This document shows, piece by piece, positions 41,370-48,842 of a stretch of 59,330 nucleotides of DNA. The notes under the pieces are model-generated. The model made no database searches and was not told the origin of the DNA. It worked only from the letters and a program-made list of their open reading frames with translations. The DNA comes from an uncultured Alphaproteobacteria bacterium (GTDB lineage Bacteria; Pseudomonadota; Alphaproteobacteria; Rhizobiales; Ancalomicrobiaceae). The first letter of the stretch is position 1; every line of letters starts with the position of its first letter. The translations under genes were made by a program, and so were the position numbers. The DNA is taken from assembly GCA_937892955.1 (NCBI GenBank), contig CALBKH010000105.1, positions 1 to 59,330 on the forward strand, read 5' to 3'.

Positions 41370-43211
41370 ATGACCATTCCTCATCCGCCCCACGAATACC
41401 GACTGACGTTTCCCGATCTCGATCGCGAGATCGCCTGCCGGTCCGACGAAACGGTGTTCCAGGCGGCGCGACGCCAGGGGCTGAGGATCGTCGGCGCCTG
41501 CGGTGGGCGCGGCACCTGCGGGGCCTGCACAATCCGGGTCGGCGAAGGCGCCTTCCGCCATGGCGAGGGCGAGGACTGGGTGGTCGGCGCCGACATCGAG
41601 GGCACGGCGAAGACCCGGCGCAAATGGGTGCGCGCCTGCAAGGTGACGCCGAAGAGCGACTGCACCATCCAGGTGGCGCCGCGGTCGCTGGCGCCGATCG
41701 TGCGCGCCGACGTCCATCACGGCGGGCCGTCCGAGCCGTTGCCGCTCGCCCCGACGCTGCGACGTCTCACCCTCACCGTGCCGCCGCCGAGCCTCGCCGA
41801 CAACCGCGCCGACGGCGAACGACTGGTCGCTGCGGCCGGCAGCGACGTCTCGGGTATCGACCTTCCCGCCCTGCGCGACCTGCCGGATCTGCTGCGCCGC
41901 CACGACTGGACGGTCGATGCGATCGTTCGCGATCGACGCATCGCGCTGGTGCGCCCACCGGGCCGGCCGCTCCTCGGCCTCGCCGTCGATCTCGGCACCA
42001 CCAACGTGGTCGGGCATCTGGTCGACCTCGAAACGGGGACCCAACTGGCCCGGCTCGGGCTCGAGAACCCGCAGGTCGCCTGGGGCGCCGATCTCGTCGC
42101 CCGGGTCAATCACGCCATCGGCGGGCCGGCGCAGGTCGCCGAGTTGCGCGCCGCCGCGGTCACCGCGATCGCGGCGCTCGCCCACGACCTCACCCATGCG
42201 GTCGGTGCGACGGCGGGCGACATCGTCGAGGCGACGGCATGCGGCAACACGGCGATGCAGCACCTGCTGCTCGGACTGCCGGTGCGCCAGCTCGGCCGCT
42301 CGCCCTTCGTGGCGGCGTTGCGCGACGCGATCGACGTGCCGGCGGCCGACTTCCCCCTACCCTTCGCGGGCGGTGCGACGGTCCACGTGGCGGCGAACAT
42401 CGGTGGCTTCGTCGGGTCCGATCACGTCACCGCCATGCTCGCCGCACGCCCGGTGTGGGAGCGCGACGGCACCACCATCGTCATGGACATCGGCACCAAC
42501 ACCGAGATCAGCCTCGTCCACGACGGGGTCATCCGCTCCGCCTCGTGCCCGTCGGGGCCGGCGCTGGAGGGTGGCCACATCGCCTCCGGCATGCGCGCGG
42601 CGGAAGGGGCGATCGAGCGGGTCGGGCTCGCGGACGGTCGACTGACCATCGCCACCATCGGAGGCAAGACCCCGGTCGGGCTCTGCGGTTCCGGCGTCAT
42701 CGACATGCTGGCGAGCCTGCGCCGCGCCGGCATCGTCGACGTACGCGGCCGGCTGCACGGCGGCCACCCGGACACGGAGGCCGACGACGACGGCAAGCCG
42801 ATGGCGGTGGCGGCCCCGCATGTGTTCTTCACGCAAGCCGACGTGCGCGCCGTACAGCTCGCCAAGGCGGCGATCATGACCGGCGTCGAGCTGTTGCTGC
42901 GCGACGCCGGCATCGCCATCGAGGCGGTCGACCGCTTCGTCGTCGCCGGCGCCTTCGGGGCGCATGTCGACGTCGAATCGGCGATCGAGATCGGCCTCTT
43001 CCCGGACATCCCGCGCGAGCGGATCCGGGCGGTCGGCAACGCCGCCGGGGTCGGGGTGGCGCGCATGCTCACCTCGGCCGACGAACGACGCATCGCCGCC
43101 GATCTGGCGCGGCGCTGCCGCTACGTCGAGCTGTCGTCGGCCGCCGACTTTCAGAAACGCTTCATGCACAACATCGGCTTCGCACACAGGGGCCACGGGG
43201 GGAAATCATGA
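41370..43211 (+). CDS. ATP-dependent reductive activator of corrinoid proteins (RACo-like)
   Basis: This 613-residue protein has an N-terminal [2Fe-2S] ferredoxin domain (Cys44, Cys50 and Cys53 in GACGGRGTCGACTIRV, Cys90). A linker and a C-terminal ASKHA ATPase domain follow, seen in LAVDLGTTNVVGHLVDLETG, TACGNTAMQHLLLG, VMDIGTNTEISL and VAGAFGAHVDVESAIEIG. This is the architecture of RACo and the O-demethylase activating enzymes, which reduce inactive Co(II) corrinoids back to Co(I) using ATP. The gene lies between the MetH-activation-like gene and the methyl-THF methyltransferase gene, overlapping the latter by four bases. Confidence 0.9.
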   Translation: MTIPHPPHEYRLTFPDLDREIACRSDETVFQAARRQGLRIVGACGGRGTCGACTIRVGEGAFRHGEGEDWVVGADIEGTAKTRRKWVRACKVTPKSDCTIQVAPRSLAPIVRADVHHGGPSEPLPLAPTLRRLTLTVPPPSLADNRADGERLVAAAGSDVSGIDLPALRDLPDLLRRHDWTVDAIVRDRRIALVRPPGRPLLGLAVDLGTTNVVGHLVDLETGTQLARLGLENPQVAWGADLVARVNHAIGGPAQVAELRAAAVTAIAALAHDLTHAVGATAGDIVEATACGNTAMQHLLLGLPVRQLGRSPFVAALRDAIDVPAADFPLPFAGGATVHVAANIGGFVGSDHVTAMLAARPVWERDGTTIVMDIGTNTEISLVHDGVIRSASCPSGPALEGGHIASGMRAAEGAIERVGLADGRLTIATIGGKTPVGLCGSGVIDMLASLRRAGIVDVRGRLHGGHPDTEADDDGKPMAVAAPHVFFTQADVRAVQLAKAAIMTGVELLLRDAGIAIEAVDRFVVAGAFGAHVDVESAIEIGLFPDIPRERIRAVGNAAGVGVARMLTSADERRIAADLARRCRYVELSSAADFQKRFMHNIGFAHRGHGGKS

Positions 43212-44098
43212 CCGAGGGCAAGGGCTTCGACATCCGCATCATCGGCGAGCGGATCAATCCGGGCTTCAAGAGCACCAAGCGGCTGTTCGACGAGAGCGAT
43301 CTTCCCGGCATCCAGGCGCTGGCGGTGAAGCAGGCCGAGGCGGGTGCGGCCTATCTCAACGTCAACATCGGCGCCCGCGCCCTGACCGACACCGGCTTCA
43401 TGGCCGAAGTGATCCGGGCGATCCAGGAAGTGGTGAGCGTGCCGATCTCCTTCGACTTCCCGTCGAAGGCGGTGCAGGAGGTGTGTCTGAACGCCTACGA
43501 CCGGGCCAAAGCCGGCGGCGCGATGCCGATCGTCAATTCGATCACCGAGCACCGCTGGGACCTGATGGACCTCTACGCCAGCCATGGGCCGTTCAAGGTC
43601 ATCCTGATGGCGTCGGAGCGGGTCGAGGACGGCGTCGCCAAAGGCAACAAGACGGCCGAGGAGATCCACGGCACCGCCAAGCGCGGGGCACTGCGACTCG
43701 TCGGCGAGTACGGCATGAACCTCGACGACATCTTCGTCGACATGTCGGTCTCGGCGATCATCGCCGACACCACCGGGCTCAATCGCGCCACCCTCGACGC
43801 GGTGAAGGCGATCGGCGCCGATCCGGAGCTGAAGGGCATCCACATGATGGGCGGGCTCTCCAACATCGGCCAGCAGATGCCGCCCAAGGCGGTCGACGGC
43901 TCCGATCTCAAGCACGCGCTCGAATGCGCCTTTCTGACACTGGCGGTGCCGCACGGCTTCGACACGGTACTCGGCACGCCGTGGCGGGCGTATCATCCGC
44001 TCCCCGAGGACAGCTACGTGCTCGCCGCCTATCGCAACTTCCTCGAGCAGTCGGGCTCCAACGCGCTGCGCGCGGTGCGCAAGTTCTACAAGGCATGA
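43208..44098 (+). CDS. methyltetrahydrofolate:corrinoid methyltransferase (methyltransferase II)
   Basis: This 296-residue TIM-barrel protein of the pterin-binding family begins IRIIGERINPGFKSTKRLFD and shows AAYLNVNIGARAL, PISFDFPSKAVQE and GLSNIGQQMPP. These are the elements of AcsE and MtvA-type methyltransferases. It would move the methyl group from the corrinoid protein to tetrahydrofolate. No corrinoid or MetV parts are fused to it. It is followed by 4 bp and then the amidohydrolase. With the UroD-fold enzyme and the corrinoid protein it completes a three-component demethylase. Confidence 0.9.
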   Translation: MTEGKGFDIRIIGERINPGFKSTKRLFDESDLPGIQALAVKQAEAGAAYLNVNIGARALTDTGFMAEVIRAIQEVVSVPISFDFPSKAVQEVCLNAYDRAKAGGAMPIVNSITEHRWDLMDLYASHGPFKVILMASERVEDGVAKGNKTAEEIHGTAKRGALRLVGEYGMNLDDIFVDMSVSAIIADTTGLNRATLDAVKAIGADPELKGIHMMGGLSNIGQQMPPKAVDGSDLKHALECAFLTLAVPHGFDTVLGTPWRAYHPLPEDSYVLAAYRNFLEQSGSNALRAVRKFYKA

Positions 44099-44102
44099 GG
44101 CC

Positions 44103-45281
44103 ATGACCGGTTCGAGGTCCCGCACCATCGTCCGTGCCGCCGCCTTCTTCGACGGCGATCGCCATCACCCGGCGCATCTCGGCCCGAGCGACATCGTCGT
44201 CGAAGCGGGCCGCATCGTCGCCGTCGGCCCCGCCTCGCCGGAGGTGCGGCCGGACGTCGAGGCCGCCTTCGTCATGCCGGGGCTCGTCGAGGCCCACGCC
44301 CACATCTTCCTCGACGGTGGCGAACTCGATTTCGCCAAGCGCAACGAGTACCTCAAGGCCGATTTCGACACGATGTGCGCGACGGCCCGGGCGAACCTCG
44401 CGCGATCGGCGGCGGCCGGGGTGACGCTGGTGCGCGATGCCGGCGACCGGTTCGGTGTCAACGATCGCATGCGCGCCGAGACCGCCGCCGATCCGACCGC
44501 GCCGGTCCGGCTGCGCTCGCCCGGCCTCGGGGTGAAGCGGCCGAAGCGCTACGGCGGCTTCATGGCGCGCGACGTCGGCGAAGGCATCGACCCGACCGAG
44601 ACCATTCAGGCGATGGTGGTACACGCCGACGACGTCAAGGTGATCCTCACCGGCATCATCGATTTCGACGCCGGCGGCGTGAAGGGCGAGCCGCAGTTCT
44701 CGGTCGAGGAGCTGCGGGCGATCGTCGACGTCGCCCATCGGGCGGGCCGGAAGACCTTCGCCCACTGTTCGGGCCTCGACGGGCTCGAGGTGGCGGTCGA
44801 GGCGGAAATCGACTCGATCGAGCACGGCTTCTTCATGACCCGCGACATCCTGGTACGCATGGCGGAGAAGCGCATCGCCTGGGTTCCGACCTTCTCGCCG
44901 GTGCATTTCCAGTGGGCTCGGCCGGAGCTCGCCGGCTGGAGCGCGGCGACGATCGGCAACCTCCGGCGCATCCTCGACGGTCACCTCGAACACGTCGGCC
45001 TCGCCGACCGGCTCGGCGTGCCGCTGGTCGCCGGCTCGGACGCGGGAAGCCCGGGCGTGCCGCACGGCACCGGGCTCGTCGACGAGATCTTCCATTTCCT
45101 CGACGCCGGCCTGTCGATGACCTCGGCTCTGATCTCGGCCACGTCGCGGCCGCGGCGAGCGTGGGGGCTCGATCCGGCGACGATCTCACCGGGACGGGTG
45201 GCGAACCTCGTGGCCCTCACCGAATCGCCCTACCACGATGCGGCGGCGCTGCGCGGCGAGGTCGCGCGGATCGCGGTGTGA
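44103..45281 (+). CDS. amidohydrolase family protein
   Basis: This 392-residue metal-dependent hydrolase shows the metal-binding HAH in VMPGLVEAHAHIFL. A Lys in DDVKVILTG lies at the position of the bridging lysine, with His residues in TFAHCSG and SIEHGFF and the catalytic Asp in VAGSDAGSPGVPHG. The final PGRVANLVAL is the usual end of the imidazolonepropionase-like branch. All ligands are present, so it should be active. It is the last gene of the corrinoid operon, only 4 bp after the methyl-THF methyltransferase. Its substrate is unknown; an amide or cyclic amide linked to the demethylated compound is possible. Confidence 0.82.
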   Translation: MTGSRSRTIVRAAAFFDGDRHHPAHLGPSDIVVEAGRIVAVGPASPEVRPDVEAAFVMPGLVEAHAHIFLDGGELDFAKRNEYLKADFDTMCATARANLARSAAAGVTLVRDAGDRFGVNDRMRAETAADPTAPVRLRSPGLGVKRPKRYGGFMARDVGEGIDPTETIQAMVVHADDVKVILTGIIDFDAGGVKGEPQFSVEELRAIVDVAHRAGRKTFAHCSGLDGLEVAVEAEIDSIEHGFFMTRDILVRMAEKRIAWVPTFSPVHFQWARPELAGWSAATIGNLRRILDGHLEHVGLADRLGVPLVAGSDAGSPGVPHGTGLVDEIFHFLDAGLSMTSALISATSRPRRAWGLDPATISPGRVANLVALTESPYHDAAALRGEVARIAV

Positions 45282-45340
45282 AACCCGCCGTATGAAGTTC
45301 CGCCCCTTCGGGAGGCGCATCTGTTTCGAAGGTCGGTGCT

Positions 45341-45460
45341 CCGACGTCCCCTCCCCCCTCGTGGAGGAGGGAGAGGGGTATGCGGTCGATCGGCCAATTC
45401 GGCGCCCGAAGAGCCTTCGTGACCCCTCTCTCTGTCTCTCCCCCACAAAGGGGGAGAGGA
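45341..45460. repeat. intergenic palindromic element with two hairpins
   Basis: A left hairpin (around 45351-45375, CCCTCCCCCCTC then GAGGAGGGAG) faces a right hairpin with a perfect 9-bp stem (45436-45444 CTCTCCCCC and 45450-45458) and loop ACAAA. The GAGGGAGAGGGGT and ACCCCTCTCTCTG segments between them can pair as well. The unit looks like a small non-coding palindromic element of the kind scattered in Rhizobiales. It may also end transcription of the corrinoid operon. Confidence 0.6.
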
Positions 45461-45521
45461 CCGGATGCGAGCGTCTTCGAAAATTCTACGTCGATACGAG
45501 TCGGAATTTCATCCGGTCGGT

Positions 45522-45611
45522 GAGACGACGCGTCGCCGCAGGGTTCGGTGGAGGGGCGCGGCGACGCGTCGCCGCAGGGTTCGAGAAGGTGGCGCGGCGA
45601 CGCGTCGCCGC
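45522..45611. repeat. three palindromes at 36-bp period
   Basis: The 18-bp palindrome GCGGCGACGCGTCGCCGC is perfect at 45558-45575 and 45594-45611, and a partial copy sits at 45522-45539. The core GACGCGTC starts at 45527, 45563 and 45599, exactly 36 bp apart. Between the copies are similar GC-rich linkers containing AGGGTTCG. No protein is supported here. Confidence 0.85.
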
Positions 45612-45714
45612 GCTGGGAAACATCCCGATTGCCCGCAGCGTGTGTAGGGTCCATGTTTCCGCTTCGTGACGGCGTCGTGAGGACGCGAGGCCGCCGGAGA
45701 CGGGAGGCTCTCGC

Positions 45715-46101
45715 ATGACCCGTATCCTGTTCCCACTCACCATCGCCCTGCTTCTCGCCGCCACGCCGGCGCTCGCCTGCTCCTGCGGTCCGCCCAACCC
45801 GAAACGGGTGGCGGCGCGGGTCGAGGTGCTCTTCGAGGGCCATGTGGTCGATCAGCGTCCCGGCATCGACCTCGCCGGCCACAAGGCGGCGGTCATCCAT
45901 GTTCGGGTCGAGCGGATGATCCGCGGCCGCGCGCCGAAATCCGGCGTCGTCACGCTCTTCTCCGCACCCAGCCCGGCGGCCTGCGGCGTCGACTACCGCA
46001 ACGGTTTCGTCGGCCGCTTCGGTGCCAGCATGCACACCGGCGGGCTCTACACGTCGAGTTGCACCCAGTTCAATCTGAACCTCGATCGCCATCGCCGATG
46101 A
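45715..46101 (+). CDS. secreted TIMP/NTR-like protein
   Basis: This 128-residue protein has a clear signal peptide (LFPLTIALLLAATPALA) with the mature protein beginning CSCGPPNPKRV. A Cys-x-Cys N-terminus, a barrel-like middle (VLFEGHVVDQ, AVIHVRVERMIRG) and later cysteines (PAACGVDYRNG, SSCTQFN) resemble the NTR fold of TIMP-like proteins found in some bacteria. The role is unknown; metalloprotease inhibition is only suggested by the fold. It probably acts in the periplasm or outside. The start ATG follows GACGGGAGG. It is flanked by repeats upstream and a strong terminator downstream. Confidence 0.65.
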   Translation: MTRILFPLTIALLLAATPALACSCGPPNPKRVAARVEVLFEGHVVDQRPGIDLAGHKAAVIHVRVERMIRGRAPKSGVVTLFSAPSPAACGVDYRNGFVGRFGASMHTGGLYTSSCTQFNLNLDRHRR

Positions 46102-46102
46102 T

Positions 46103-46139
46103 CTGTTTTTTCGATCGGTCTCACCGATCGAAAAAACAG
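46103..46139. terminator. strong bidirectional terminator
   Basis: A perfect 17-bp inverted repeat (CTGTTTTTTCGATCGGT, 46103-46119, with its complement at 46123-46139) and a 3-base loop. The A and T runs near the stem ends give a U-tract on either strand. It begins 2 bp past the TIMP-like gene and insulates ahpC. Confidence 0.85.
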
Positions 46140-46369
46140 GGACAATCTATTTGAACGATGTCCTGCCCCGCGTTAGCTTGCCCTCGTCCCGAGAGGCGAG
46201 GGCTTCGCGGGGCGAGGAGGTTCGCGGTTCTTCGAACCGTCCGCTCCGCGGGAGAGCGACTTCGGACCGAGGGTTCGAATCGACGACCGCCGGAGAGACC
46301 GCCGCCTCGGCGACGGTGCGGGGACCGCCAGGAAGCAGGCATCATCGACCAACCAGCGGGAGCTGTTCC

Positions 46370-46933
46370 ATGTCTCTGATCAACACCACCATCAAGCCCT
46401 TCAAGGCCCAGGCCTATCACAACGGCAAGTTCGTCGAGGTGACCGACGCCGCCGTCAAGGGCAAGTGGTCGATCTTCTTCTTCTATCCGGCCGACTTCAC
46501 CTTCGTCTGCCCGACCGAGCTCGGCGACCTCGCCGACCTCTATCCGGAGTTCCAGAAGCTCGGCGTCGAGTGCTATTCGGTCTCCACCGACACGCACTTC
46601 GTGCACAAGGCCTGGGCCGACGCCTCCGAGACCATCAAGAAGATCAACTACCCGATGATCGGCGACCCGACCGGCGCCATCACGCGCGCCTTCGACGTGA
46701 TGATCGAGGAAGAGGGTCTGGCGCTGCGCGGCACCTTCGTCTGCGATCCGGAGGGCGTGATCAAGGTCGCCGAGATCCACGACCTCGGCATCGGCCGCGA
46801 CGCCAAGGAGCTGCTGCGCAAGGTGCAGGCGGCGCAGTACGTCGCCTCGCATCCGGGCGAGGTCTGCCCGGCCAAGTGGACCCCGGGCGAGAAGACCCTC
46901 GCTCCGTCGCTCGACCTCGTCGGCAAGATCTGA
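46370..46933 (+). CDS. ahpC: alkyl hydroperoxide reductase peroxidase subunit
   Basis: This 187-residue typical 2-Cys peroxiredoxin has the peroxidatic Cys47 in FTFVCPTELGDL and the resolving Cys in GEVCPAKW near residue 166. The length and N-terminus (INTTIKPFKAQAYHNGKF) match enteric-type AhpC. It reduces H2O2 and organic peroxides in the cytoplasm and is recycled by AhpF, whose gene follows after 146 bp. A 230-bp leader precedes it; I saw no convincing OxyR site, though the ATTTGAACGAT segment could be part of one. Confidence 0.97.
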   Translation: MSLINTTIKPFKAQAYHNGKFVEVTDAAVKGKWSIFFFYPADFTFVCPTELGDLADLYPEFQKLGVECYSVSTDTHFVHKAWADASETIKKINYPMIGDPTGAITRAFDVMIEEEGLALRGTFVCDPEGVIKVAEIHDLGIGRDAKELLRKVQAAQYVASHPGEVCPAKWTPGEKTLAPSLDLVGKI

Positions 46934-46943
46934 TCGATCTTTC

Positions 46944-46971
46944 GCGTCCGGAGCCTTCGGGCTCCGGACGC
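46944..46971 (+). terminator. stem-loop between ahpC and ahpF
   Basis: A perfect 12-bp stem, GCGTCCGGAGCC at 46944-46955 and its complement at 46960-46971, has the very stable TTCG tetraloop. No U-tract follows (six C instead). It may cause partial termination or protect ahpC mRNA, giving more AhpC than AhpF. Confidence 0.6.
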
Positions 46972-47079
46972 CCCCCTCTCGATCCCATCGCCCTCGGCGA
47001 TTGCGACGACGAGACGCCGGACGGTTCCCGATCCCCGGCGTATCCTCCTCGCAATCATCACCGTCTTCGGAGGCATGCC

Positions 47080-48645
47080 ATGCTCGACGCCGGCATCAAG
47101 GAACAACTGCGCGCCTACATGGAGCGTCTGGTCTCGCCCATCGAACTCGTGGCTTCGCTCGACGAAACGCCCGCCTCCACCGAGATGCGGACGTTGATCG
47201 AGGACATCGCCTCGACGTCTTCGCGCATCACCGCGCGGTTCGACGGCAGCGACGCCCGCAAGCCGTCCTTCACCATCGGTCGCACCGGCGAGACGCCGCG
47301 TATCGCCTTCGCCGGCCTGCCGATGGGTCACGAGTTCACCTCGCTGGTGCTCGCCCTGCTGCAGGCCTCGGGCTATCCGCCCAAGGTCTCCGACGAAGTG
47401 ATCGCTGGCGCCAAGGCGCTCCAGGGGTCGTTCGACTTCGTCACCTACATCTCGCTCTCCTGCCAGAACTGCCCGGAAGTGGTGCAGTCGCTGAACCTGC
47501 TGGCGGCGCTCAACCCGAACGTCCGCCACACCATGGTCGACGGCGCGTTGTTCCAGGCGGAGGTGGAGCGCGAAAAGATCATGGCGGTGCCGACCGTGCA
47601 TCTCGCCGGCGCCGTCTTCGGCCAGGGCCGCATGGGGCTGGAGGAGATCCTCGCCAAACTCGACACCGGCGCGGCCGAGCGGGCGGCGGCGGCGATCGCC
47701 GAGAAGGACGTCTTCGACGTGCTCGTCGTCGGCGGCGGACCGGCCGGCGCGGCGGCGGCGATCTATGCGGCGCGCAAGGGCATCCGCACCGGTGTCGTCG
47801 CCGAGCGATTCGGCGGCCAGGTGCTCGACACCATGTCGATCGAAAACTTCGTCTCGGTGCCGCACACCGAAGGGCCGAAGCTCGCGGCGGCGCTCGAGGC
47901 GCACGTCGCCGACTATTCGGTCGACGTGATGAAGCTGCAGCGGGCGACCGGCCTCAAGGCGGGGGCTTCCGCGAACGACCCGATCGAGGTGGAACTCGCC
48001 TCCGGCGCCTCGCTCAAGGCCAAGTCGGTGATCCTGTCGACCGGCGCGCGCTGGCGCGAGATGGGGGTGCCGGGCGAGCAGGAGTACAAGGCCAAGGGCG
48101 TGTGCTTCTGCCCGCACTGCGACGGTCCCCTCTTCAAGGGCAAGCGCGTCGCGGTGATCGGCGGCGGCAACTCCGGCGTCGAAGCGGCGATCGATCTCGC
48201 CGGCATCGTCGCCCACGTCACGCTGATCGAGTTCGATTCGAAGCTCCGGGCCGACGAGGTGCTGCAGAAGAAGCTGCGTTCGATGCCGAACGTCACCATC
48301 CACGTCTCGGCGCTGACCACCGAGGTCGTCGGCGACGGCGACAAGGTCACCGGCCTCAGGTACGAGAACCGAGTCGACGGTTCGATCCACGCGGTCGACC
48401 TCGAAGGCATCTTCGTGCAGATCGGTCTCCTGCCCAACAGCGAGTGGCTGGAAGGGGCGGTCAGGCTCTCCAACCGCAAGGAGATCGAGATCGACGCCCG
48501 CGGCGCGACCTCGGTGCCCGGCGTCTTCGCCGCCGGCGACGCGACCACCGTGCCCTACAAGCAGATCATCATCGCCATGGGCGCCGGCGCCACCGCGGCG
48601 CTGTCGGCCTTCGACCACCTGATCCGCACCTCCGCGCCGGCGTGA
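47080..48645 (+). CDS. ahpF: alkyl hydroperoxide reductase subunit F
   Basis: This 521-residue flavoprotein regenerates AhpC with NADH. The N-terminal domain of two thioredoxin folds carries the CxxC in SLSCQNCPEVVQ (near residue 130). The thioredoxin-reductase-like part has FAD and NAD motifs (VVGGGPAGAAAAIYAARKG and VAVIGGGNSGVEAAIDLAG) and the redox pair in CFCPHCDGPLF. The length equals that of known AhpF. The start ATG follows TCGGAGGCATGCC. A strong terminator follows the stop. Confidence 0.97.
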   Translation: MLDAGIKEQLRAYMERLVSPIELVASLDETPASTEMRTLIEDIASTSSRITARFDGSDARKPSFTIGRTGETPRIAFAGLPMGHEFTSLVLALLQASGYPPKVSDEVIAGAKALQGSFDFVTYISLSCQNCPEVVQSLNLLAALNPNVRHTMVDGALFQAEVEREKIMAVPTVHLAGAVFGQGRMGLEEILAKLDTGAAERAAAAIAEKDVFDVLVVGGGPAGAAAAIYAARKGIRTGVVAERFGGQVLDTMSIENFVSVPHTEGPKLAAALEAHVADYSVDVMKLQRATGLKAGASANDPIEVELASGASLKAKSVILSTGARWREMGVPGEQEYKAKGVCFCPHCDGPLFKGKRVAVIGGGNSGVEAAIDLAGIVAHVTLIEFDSKLRADEVLQKKLRSMPNVTIHVSALTTEVVGDGDKVTGLRYENRVDGSIHAVDLEGIFVQIGLLPNSEWLEGAVRLSNRKEIEIDARGATSVPGVFAAGDATTVPYKQIIIAMGAGATAALSAFDHLIRTSAPA

Positions 48646-48666
48646 GACGGAACGACGAACGCGATC

Positions 48667-48703
48667 GACGGGCGGGTCCGACGGGGCCCGCCCGTCTTCG
48701 TTT
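48667..48703 (+). terminator. terminator of ahpCF
   Basis: A 13-bp stem with one G-U pair (48667-48679 with 48684-48696, GACGGGCGGGTCC) and a four-base loop is followed by TTCGTTT. It starts 22 bp past the ahpF stop and is a good intrinsic terminator. Confidence 0.85.
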
Positions 48704-48842
48704 CTCGCCCCCTGCCGACGGCTTCGGACGACCGACCCCGCCGGCGGTCGATGATCGACCCGGCGCGGTGGTTCAGTTCATCGGCGACATGCTCTAGAAG
48801 TCGGGAGAGACCGATCGGCAGGACCGCGGGGAAAGAACGGGC

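Noticed and set aside
45522..45611. Possible CRISPR array because of the 36-bp regular spacing
   Set aside because: The repeated part is an 18-bp palindrome with similar linkers rather than unique spacers, there are only three copies, and no cas genes lie nearby.
46140..46369. OxyR site before ahpC
   Set aside because: The CTATTTGAACGAT segment matches only part of the ATAG-type pattern, too little to call.
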